Part shown: positions 50,001 to 59,033 of the stretch, piece by piece | Position numbering within the stretch: position 1 is the first letter of the stretch | Layout of the letters: every line of letters starts with the position of its first letter | NCBI GenBank assembly: GCA_037176725.1 | Contig: JAZBRS010000050.1 | Location: 11,984,001 to 12,048,000 of the forward strand | Reading direction: 5' to 3' | Length of the DNA: 64,000 nt | Source: Posidonia oceanica | Taxonomy: Eukaryota > Streptophyta > Magnoliopsida > Alismatales > Posidoniaceae | Made by a program: the position numbers and the translations under genes | Notes under the pieces: generated by a model | What the model was told of the DNA's origin: nothing | Seen by the model: only the letters and a program-made list of their open reading frames with translations | Databases searched by the model: none

Positions 50001-52801
50001 GGATACAATCAGATCAAAATGGCAGAAGAGGACATGGAAAAGACCTCATTCATCACCCCTTGGGGAGTCTTCTGCTACCAAGTCATGCCGTTCGGCCTGA
50101 AGAATGCTGGTGCAACCTACCAGAGGGCCATGACTGCATTATTCCACGACCTCATGCACCAAGAAGTGGAGGTCTATGTAGACGATATGATCGCCAAAAC
50201 CAAAGAGCCCGAGGATCATCTTGCCTGTCTTAGAAAGCTCTTTGACCGTCTACGGAAGTACAAGCTGCGCCTGAATCCCAAGAAGTGCGTATTCGGGGTG
50301 TCATCTGGCAAATTGCTCGGCTACATTGTTAGCCAAAGGGGGATTGAGGTGGACCCGTCGAAAGCACAAGCCATCGTGGACATGCCACCCCCTAGAACTG
50401 AAAAAGAAGTCAGAAGTCTGCTTGGGCGTTTACAATTTATCAGTCGCTTCATTGCACAGCTTACGCCCATCTGCGAACCCATATTCAAGCTCTTAAAGAA
50501 GAATGCGCAGATTCACTGGAGCGAGGAGTGTCAGGCTGCATTTGCCAAGATCAAGCAGCTGTTGATCAAGCCCCCTGTCCTGGTCCCGCCTACGCCAGGG
50601 AGACCCTTACTTCTCTACCTTTCTACCACGCAGCATTCCATGGGCGCCGTCTTGGGTCAACATGACGAATCTGGTAGGAAGGAGCGCGCCATCTACTACC
50701 TGAGCAAGAAATTTAATGAATGTGAAGCCAGGTACACAACACTAGAGAAGACTTGCTTGTCACTTGTCTGGGCTGCACAGAAGCTGAGACACTACATGAT
50801 GGCATACCCAGTGCAGCTCTTATGCCGGCATGATCCTATCAAATTCCTCTTCCAGAAGCCGGCCATGGTGGGCAGATGTGCTAAGTGGCAGGTGCTATTG
50901 TCTCAGTACGACATCACCTTTGTCACACAGAAATCCATGAAGGGTCAAGCAATGGCAGACCATCTTGCTGACCTCCCTCTGCCTGAATACCAACCCCTCC
51001 AGACGCAGTTCCCTGATGAAGACATTCTCTTTGCAATGGAGGACTCTGAGCAGAAGAATCCTGAAGAAGCAGAGGAATGGCAGCTCTACTTTGATGGTGC
51101 AGTCAACAAGAAGGGTCGAGGCGTAGGTGCAGTGCTGACCACGCCCCAAGGACAGATGACTCCTTTCGCGAGGAAGCTGACTTTCACCTGCACAAACAAC
51201 GAAGCAGAGTACGAAGCATGCATCCTGGGGTTGAAAGTCGCCCTCGAGCATGAGGCGCAGAAGCTGCATGTGCACGGCGATGCCATGCTGGTAATTTCTC
51301 AAGTGAACGGCGAATGGAAGACAAAAGATCCCAAGCTTGTGCCGTATCACGAACACCTGCTGAGGTTGATGAAAGAATTCAAGAGCATCCGCTTCACATA
51401 CCTGAACAGAGCAAAGAACGCGTATGCAGACGCACTAGCAACTCTGGCATCCTGGCTCACTATATCAGAAGACAGCACTGTGGATGTATCAGTCACTCGC
51501 ATTGAGCAGCCTGCATACTGCATGAGCATAGAAGAAGCGAATCCCGCAGAGGGGCAGCCCTGGTATCAAGACATAAAATCTTTCCTGGAGTCTGGTAACT
51601 TTCCTCCTGATACCACGGCAGCAGACAAGAGAACTTTGGCGCGCCTGGCGTCAAAGTATGTGTTAGGGGCCGGGCAGCTGTACAGAAGGTCATACAATCA
51701 GATGCTACTACGCTGCCTGAACAAATCAGAGGCTGACACGCTGATGCTTCAAGTGCATGCGGGGACCTGTGGCCCGCACATGAACGGCATTCTCCTTGCC
51801 AAGAAGATCATGCTGCAAGGTTATTTCTGGCAGACCATGGAAGCCGACTGCTGCCGGTTCGTGCGTAGATGCCACAACTGTCAGATTCATGGTAACTTCA
51901 TCAAGGCCCCTCCACATCAGCTGCACAACATGTCTTCGCCATGGCCTTTCTCCACCTGGGGGATCGATGTCATTGGCGCCATCCATCCTGCTGCTTCAAA
52001 TGGTCATCGTTACATTCTGGTAGCGATCGATTACTTTACCAAGTGGGTGGAAGCAGCCTCTTACAGAACAGTCACCGCCGCGGCAACAGAAAAATTTATC
52101 AGAAACAATATTATTGCCCGATATGGGGTCCCGTACTCTGTCATCTCTGATAACGGCTCAAACTTCATTGCCAAAAGGATCGAAGAATACCTGCAAGGTC
52201 TCAGAATCAAGCACCATCGATCCTCGCCTTATCGGCCTCAGATGAACGGAGCAGTGGAGTCTGCAAACAAGAACATTGTCAAGATTCTGAAGAAAATGGC
52301 AGAAATCCACAAGGATTGGCACGACAAGCTCCCGTGCGCGCTCTGGGCGTACAGGACATCAATCCGGACCTCTACAGGAGCCACCCCGTACTCTCTGGTG
52401 TACGGCATGGAAGCGGTGTACCTGTTGAAGTGGAGATCCCCTCTCTGCGGATCCTGCGGGAAGCTGAGTTGGAGGAAGCAGAATGGGTCGAAGACCGCTG
52501 CGTCCAACTGAACTTGATTGATGAGCGCAGATTGCAAGCCATGCACAACGCTCACTGCTATCAGAAGCGAATGGCCAGAGCATTCTTGAAGAAGGTCCAG
52601 CCCAGAAGCTTTCAGCCAGGGGACCTTGTCTTGCGCGCCATTCATCTGCCTGACGGTCGAGCGAAATTCCGACCCAATTGGCGTGGCCCCTTTGTGGTCA
52701 AGCAGATCTTTTCGGGAGGCGCTGTGACTCTTGAGGATATGGACCAGATTGAGTAGTCTGAGCCCGTCAACCTCTGCTATCTCAAGAAGTACTATCAGTA
52801 G
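44040..52801 (+). CDS. gag-pol polyprotein of element C, near-complete but damaged
   Basis: The start ATG at 44040 is the only one shared by all three elements. Domains by residue: Pro-rich Gag N-terminus; Gag core about 370-490; CHHC knuckle from Cys672; protease motif near 1063, reading Asp-Asn-Arg where A and B have Asp-Asn-Gly; Ser/Ala/Glu-rich linker; reverse transcriptase with YVDD at 2046-2049; RNase H about 2184-2320; second, archaeal-type RNase H from about 2345 (YFDGA, NNEAEYEA, ADALATLA); integrase zinc finger (HAGTCGPHMNG, CHNC 2611-2614); and DDE residues Asp2643, Asp2704, Glu2740. The dual RNase H marks the Tat lineage. One T is missing near 52419, so the continuous frame ends at 52511. 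The remaining integrase C-terminus (RPNWRGPFVVKQ) lies in another frame, has TAG at 52754, and ends at 52801. Full length would be about 2920 residues. Confidence 0.95.
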
Positions 52802-54279
52802 CCGAAAGCGGCCCCGTTGCAGATGCCCTTCTCCCACTTGCATTTTCATTCTCGCCTTCTTGCTTCAACTCTACTTCAAATCATCATCGTCATCCTTTCA
52901 ATCCTTGCATTCTTTCTTTTCATCATCATCGTCATCTTTTCGAACATCGCATCATCAGCCCGGTGATGACAACCGGAAGTGCTCGCCTGCTCTGGAAAGG
53001 GTCACCCTGCCTCACCCGGCACTACTTAGATGACTTAGCAAGTGAGGGAGCCACTACCAATTAGGACAGGCGAAATGCCTAATCTCGCAAGGACATACAC
53101 CTCTGAGGGAGAAAAAATATTAGGTTGTGAGCTTGAAAAAAGTGAGAATAGACATCTAGGTTTGGGCACGTCCAAGGAACAGAAGACGAAGACAGAAGCC
53201 GGCCCTAGAGATAGGGGTGTGCAGTCTAACCCTGCTCCTTCTACCCATCACACAGCAGACCCAAAACCTGAATCCATTACAATTCAAGCACCCTTCTTTT
53301 GCCACCAGAATGGGGATAGCAAAAGCCTGAAGGAAAAAAAAAGAGAAAAAGATCAAGCAAAAAAAAAAGAGAAGAAAAAGAGATAGAACAAAAACAAAAG
53401 CAAAAAAAAAGGGAGAAAAGCAAGCAAAGCAAAACAAACAAAAAAAGAAGAAAAAGGCAAAGGTAGCCCGAAAAGCACAGGCACCGTTATCCCCCATACT
53501 TTACTAGAGATCCCCAGCATGTCAAGCCTAGAAAAGGGGTCTACCACATCCTCCCAAGAGCAAACACGTACCTTCTCCTAGCTAGGGGCAGAGAAAGACT
53601 GCATACCTATGAGGGAGAAACCTTTCAAAAAAAGAGAGCTGAAAGAATAGGTGTGGGTCCTGGGAGTGCGGCCAGTAGCCTGTCCTCACCACATCACCAC
53701 CTATAATGCCAACAACCTGTTCCGGAGCGCCACCAATAAGCCGAGAGTCTGAGTAGGGCCCAGTGAGTCAAGGACCACTCCCTTCCTCTACAGCAGGCAC
53801 CAAAGCACTCCGTATGCTGAGGGCACTCAAGCATATCCATCCACCCAAGCATATCCATCCACTTAAGCATACTCATCCATCTAAGCATGCTACTCATCTT
53901 CATAAGTATATCACCTGCATCTTGCATTCATGCATCTTCTTCCTTTCCCCTTCCGCCAATCTCTCCGCTCTGCAACACGCTCAGGCCCTGAGACAGTACT
54001 TCTCCCCGACAGAGCGCGTCGACGACACTCAAGCCGCGCTGGTCCAGATCCCCTGCCGGCCCTCACCCCCGCTTTTCACCGGACTGCTGCCAATTCCCTT
54101 TATTCACTTGTGCTTAACTGCTATGTTCTGTTATCAACTGCTGAATGCATATGGAACTACACTTTCAGTCTCAGCTTCTGTTTGTCGTCAAAGATTATAT
54201 GCCTGCGAGATCTGACTGTTTATTGATAGCAGGTACCTCAAGCCTTGCAGCAATCAGCCTGTCTTCTGCAACCAGTACA
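52802..54279 (+). other. Spacer between pol and accessory ORF, element C
   Basis: About 1.5 kb with an A-rich stretch (53330-53460). An ATG-less frame (53042-53386) with a Lys-rich end is conserved with element A. Short repeats of the type AGCATATCCATCCACCCA occur at about 53828-53890. No recognised gene. Confidence 0.6.
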
Positions 54280-55482
54280 ATGGGTTTTCCTACTCTGTTG
54301 ACTCCCACACACTGCTCGGAAACCCTGCGAGAATAGATCAGCAGGCTCACTCTACAAGACTGTGAAAAGTTGCGCCTGTGGGGCATACCAACTAAGCTGC
54401 TAAAAGCTGCTGATGTGGAGGTCAGCCGCCACCTTCTGTGTGCCGCCGCGAGGTTCTGGAAGCCGGCACATCATGTCTTCCGCTTCAACAAGACTGAGCT
54501 GACACCTACATTGGAAGAGGTGCGTCGGATCTGCGGCTTTTCAAAGATCTTGGGGCCGCCTGTCTTCATGAGGCGCGACGGATATCTCCGAGTCCTGAAC
54601 CAACTGACTGGACTCTCCACTCAAGCCTGCCAACAAAAGCTAATCTGCACCAGTGGACAAGAGCCTATGCTTCGCCTTGCACACTTTGATGATATCTTGA
54701 ACAAGCGCGCTGACCTCGGAGATGAGCTGTGGCTCCGAGGATTCGTCATCCGCTTTCTGGGCGAACTAATCTTTACTCATGGCCGACTGACAGTGGCCAT
54801 CGAGGTCGCAGAGATTGCACTAGCTGTGGTGACCCAGCATATAGACCTGGCACCAGTTGTCTTGGCAGAGACTTATCGCGGGCTGGACCGCATTTCTCAT
54901 CGCTGCCGCCACTTCCACGGTTGCGGAGCACTCATACAAGTCTGGCTGACCGCGCACTTAGAAATGAACTTTCTGCGCCCTCAAGTGCACGCCTTCGAAG
55001 CCTACTGCAGTAGCGCCCGTACCAGAACTGACAAGAGCGTCAGAGACGAATACGAGAGGCTGTCAGCACTGACTGACGACGCTGTGATCTGGCGCATCAT
55101 TCCCTCTGCAGCAGAGCCATTCACAATCTTCTTCAGCGCGCGTGACACGCGGCTGGTCATTCTTCCAGGCTTCACAGCAGGCGTAGAGTACCATCCAATC
55201 AGGGTCATGCGCCAGTTCGGCTTCCAGCAGGGCGCCTTCATCGACAATACAGCGCCCGAGCTTCTACAAACTTACCCTCTCAGCACAACTGCCCCAACCA
55301 AAAAGATTGCTAGTCTGATGCTGCATGGGGTCCAATCTACAGATATTGCAGCTGTGAGAGGTGTAGGATGCACCCCTGAATATGAAGCTGAAGTCCGAGA
55401 GCTCTGGCCTATTTCTGAAGTCCCGCCAGGCGGCCCCTTATTCCCCGACTCCAGGCAGCAGAAGAAGGCCCGGGTTGACTAG
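54280..55482 (+). pseudogene. DUF7745-like accessory ORF of element C, stop at codon 19
   Basis: The ATG at 54280 (MGFPTLLTP) is shared with element A and opens a frame of 400 codons ending at TAG 55480. In C, codon 19 is TAG (54334-54336) where A has TGG; from there to the end the frame is open. Features are LTPTLEEVRRICGF (about residues 75-90), a helical hydrophobic middle (ELIFTHGRLTVAIEVAEIAL), LAETYRGLDRISHR, GALIQVWLTAHLEM, and the basic C-terminal tail SRQQKKARVD. No signal peptide, membrane span or nucleic-acid-binding motif is visible. It fits the plant DUF7745 family by pattern (memory, not a search). It follows pol in the sense direction and would need a spliced or internal start to be expressed. 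Confidence 0.75.
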
Positions 55483-55740
55483 GCCCTTGTGCGACCATCA
55501 TGTGGTCTTCTTTCAGTTTGTGCTGTGCTTTTCTGGCCTGCCTCAGGCATTGTACTTATCAAGATCTTATCAATAAAAACTGTTTCTGCTTTCTGTTTGC
55601 ACATCAAGACTCTTTGCTGCATTGCATATCATCATCATTATCTTGGGCCCTCTAATCAGACTTGCAGACATCCCGATGCAGCAAAATCCTCAGCACCCAA
55701 TCCGGAGCCCAGAACATCTGCAGATCGGCGACACCAAGCT

Positions 55741-56585
55741 CCGCTGTCTGGCATCCCCAGCTGGTTATCCCCAGCTGGGTCATCATCCCTGCGGGCTGGC
55801 ACCCCAAACTGCCCGGCGAAAGGTCCGTCAACCTGTTATCCTCCTCAGCTGTTCATCCTCAGCTGAGTCCCTCGTGGGCTGGCACCCCAAACTGCTCGGT
55901 GATGGGTCCGTCAACCTATCATCCATCCACTCGCCTATCTGTCCTTGCATCCTGATGCCAGGGGCGTACCGACCATCCCCTGGTATCATCCTGATACCAG
56001 GGGCATCTTTTGGTCGCCCGGTGGTATCATCCCCAGCTGATCATCCCCAGCTGAGTCCTCTTCTCGGCTGGTCATCCCCAGTCGAGTCCCCAGTTGGTCG
56101 CCCCCAGCTGGATCATTATCTCTGCTGGCTGGCACCCCAAACTGCTCGGCGAAAGGTCCGTCAACCTGACACTTCTCTCGGCTGGTCACCCCAGCTGAGT
56201 CCCCGGCTGATCGCCCTCAGCTGAATCTCTACGGGCTGGCACCCCAAACTGCTCGGCGAAAGGTCCGTCAACCTGACACTTCTCTCGGCTGGTCACCCCA
56301 GCTGAGTCCCCGGCTGATCGCCCTCAGCTGAATCTCTACGGGCTGGCACCCCAAACTGCTCGGCGAAAGGTCCGTCAACCTGACACCTCTTCTAGGCTGG
56401 TCATCCCCAGCTGAGTCCCCAGCTGATCGCCCTCAGCTGAATCTCTGCGGGCTGGCACCCCAAACTGCTCGGCGAAAGGTCCGTCAACCTGACACTTCTC
56501 TCGGCTGGTCACCCCAGCTGAGTCCCCAGCTGATCGCCCTCAGCTGAATCCCTTGCGGGCTGGTACCCCAAACTACTCGTCTGAC
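55741..56585 (+). repeat. 83-bp tandem repeat, 3' UTR of C
   Basis: Units with GGCTGGCACCCCAAACTGCT, CGGCGAAAGGTCCGTCAACC and CAGCTGAGTCCCC, the reverse complement of the array in A at 12530-13025. Each unit contains CAGCTGA...TCAGCTG inverted arms. The array contains an insertion (about 55920-56030) with a perfect 12-bp hairpin at 55977-56003. Confidence 0.88.
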
Positions 56586-56642
56586 AAGCACGACACTCTT
56601 GTCATCACTCTCTGCTTTCGATGCCATGGACGCGCTGGCCAA

Positions 56643-56669
56643 CCCCTGGTGTCATCCTGACACCAGGGG
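56643..56669 (+). other. Perfect 12-bp hairpin in 3' UTR of C
   Basis: Arms CCCCTGGTGTCA (56643-56654) and TGACACCAGGGG (56658-56669) with loop TCC. A sister hairpin at 55977-56003 has CCCCTGGTATCA and TGATACCAGGGG with the same loop. The homologous site in A is 12456-12482. Confidence 0.85.
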
Positions 56670-56739
56670 CATCTTTTGATCGCCCCACGGTATCACTCTC
56701 TCCCCCTTTCCCCTATGACGTTCCTGGCGTCATAGGGAT

Positions 56740-57450
56740 GGTTTCTTCTCATCATTCCCTTACCCCTTCTTTGCCGGCCGATAAGTCCGATATCTTATCA
56801 TTCTCATCATTCCCTTACCCCTTCTTTGCCGGCCAATAAGTCCGATATCTTATCATTCTCATCATTCCCTTACCCCTTCTTTGCCGGCCGATAAGTCCGA
56901 TATCTTATCATTCTCATCATTCCCTCGTCCCCTCTTTAGCTTAATTTCTCATCATGATCTCGTCCCCCTCTTTAGGTTAATTTCTCATCATGATCTCATC
57001 CCCTCTTTAGATTAATTTCTCATCATTCCCTCGTCCCCTCTTTAGGTTAATTTCTCATCATAATCTCATCTCCCTCTTTAGGTTAATTTCTCATCATGAT
57101 CTCATCCCCTCTTTAGATTAATTTCTCATCATAATCTCATCTCCCTCTTTAGGTTAATTTCTCATCATGATCTCATCCCCCTCTTTAGGTTAATTTCTCA
57201 TCATAATCTCATCTCCCTCTTTAGGTTAATTTCTCATCATAATCTCATCTCCCTCTTTAGGTTAATTTCTCATCATGATCTCATCCCCTCTTTAGATTAA
57301 TTTCTCATCATAATCTCATCTCCCTCTTTAGATTAATTTCTCATCATGATCTCCCCCCCCTCTTTAGCTTAATTTCTCATCATTACCTCATCCCCTCTTT
57401 GCCGGCCGATAAGTCCGATATCTTATCATTCTCATCATGATCTTGCCCCC
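56740..57450 (+). repeat. 34-36-bp tandem repeats, 3' UTR of C
   Basis: Four blocks with GATAAGTCCGATATCTTATC (inverted arms GATAAG and CTTATC), followed by about a dozen units of TTAATTTCTCATCATGATCT plus CATCCCCTCTTTAGG. It is homologous to 11826-12400 in A. Confidence 0.88.
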
Positions 57451-57599
57451 TCTTATCAATCAATCAATCACTCGTGCTAGGCTGATATCCGAAACTATCA
57501 ATCTATCAAACTCGTGCTAGGCTGATATCCGAAACTATCAACAATCAATCACTCTCAGGCTGATAACCTAAACTATCTTCTGGCCGATCTATGGTTGGC

Positions 57600-58470
57600 C
57601 CGCAGTTGTGTTATACGGCTGACATCCAGTAACTGTCCCTCGTAATTGCACTTTTCCAGTTGATAGGTCTGTAAACTATCCACCGGTTGACAGGACCGTA
57701 AACTGTCGCTCCAGTTGGTAGGACTGTAAACTACCGCGTGCAATTACGTTATACGGCTGACATCCAGTAACTGTCCCTTGCAATTGCGGTTTCCAGTTGA
57801 TAGGACTGTAAACTATCCTCCAGTTGATAGGACTGTAAACTATCCACCGGTTGACAGGACCGTAAACTGTCGTTCCAGATGATAGACTGTAAACTATCCC
57901 GCAATTGCATTATACGGCTGATATCCAGTAACTATCCCTCATCATCGTGCGTTTCCAGTTGATAGGTCTGTAAACTATCCGCCGGTTGACAGGACCGTAA
58001 ACTGTCGCTCCAGTTGATAGGTCTGTAAACTATCCACCAGTTGGTAGGACTGTAAACTACCACGCGCAATGATGTTATACGGCTGACATCCAGTAACTGT
58101 CCCTCGCAATGCTGTTTCCAGTTGATAGGACTGTAAACTATCCACCAATTGATAGGACTGTAAACTATCCGCCGGTTGACAGGACCGTAAACTGTCGTTC
58201 CAGATGATAGACTGTAAACTATCCGGCATTGCGTTATACGGCTGATATCCAGTAACTATCACTCATGGTTTGTGGGTTCCAGTTGATAGGACTGTAAACT
58301 ATCCACCGGTTGACAGGACTGTAAACTGTCGTTAGGCTGATACTCCTAAACTATCACCCACAACCATGTTATACGGCTGATATCCAGTAACTATCACTCA
58401 CAACTGCTCCGGTTGACAGGACCGTAAACTGTCGCTCCCGGTTGATAGGACCGTAAACTATCCGGACGAT
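57600..58470 (+). repeat. Array of short covarying hairpin units, 3' UTR of C
   Basis: About 27-bp units in which 5-base arms flank about 9 bases. Arm pairs are GATAG/CTATC, GACAG/CTGTC and GGTAG/CTACC, with the middle usually GACTGTAAA or GACCGTAAA. They alternate with GGCTGATATCCAGTAACTATC-like units (GATA/TATC or GACA/TGTC). The homologous array in A is 10788-11597. Confidence 0.92.
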
Positions 58471-59020
58471 AAACCCGTCACCTTATCGTTTTTTTTTTTT
58501 TCTCCTTTTCGGCGTGACCTTGTCCCAGGAAGACGAGATCACGCACCCCCTTTCTGCGATAGGAGAGTTGGCCTCTCTCCCCTCGCACCCCTCTCTCCTG
58601 CTAGCTTGCTCCCCAGGCGGGGACCAGCTGCACCCTGTTTTCCTTCGCTTTGTCGTGCAAGTCTGCCCTCCCTGCCAGACATTTGCACCACATCGCGCCT
58701 TTTTGCCATTTTCTTGCATCATCTCTGCACTTTCTTAGCTAGCACCGCATGTCATTTTAGCATCATCAGTATCACTTGCACAAGCATCAGCTTTTTTTAC
58801 AACTGCACTAACTTTTTACTAACTCTTGCATTGCATTTAGCATATCACACACAGCACAGCATCCATCTGCACTGGCATCTTGCATTGCGGCAACGGGCTA
58901 TGATCTTCGGTGCATCCGCCGAATAAGTAGTTCACGCCCATAGCAACCCGCTGCTCCCGCCGGTCAGATGGGGTGTCTTGTCAACCCTGAGCAGTGGCCG
59001 CGCTCCGCTTGCCCTCGCTC
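58471..59020 (+). other. Distal 3' UTR of element C
   Basis: About 550 bases with no gene, conserved with 10241-10790 in A. It contains a 16-base T run near 58485-58502. Its last 55 bases form the left arm of an inverted repeat that pairs with the LTR start. Confidence 0.7.
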
Positions 59021-59030
59021 AGGGAGGGGC
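59021..59030 (+). promoter_or_regulatory. Polypurine tract of element C
   Basis: AGGGAGGGGC, three bases (ATC) before the 3' LTR start TGTTGACACC at 59034. It is the expected plus-strand primer site and is conserved in A (10231-10240). Confidence 0.8.
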
Positions 59031-59033
59031 ATC

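Noticed and set aside
54280..55482. Envelope-like protein
   Set aside because: No signal peptide, membrane span or Cys pattern of an envelope; the sequence fits a plant DUF7745 protein instead.
55572..55577. AATAAA poly(A) signal after the accessory ORF
   Set aside because: The matching position in element A does not have it, so there is no support beyond chance.
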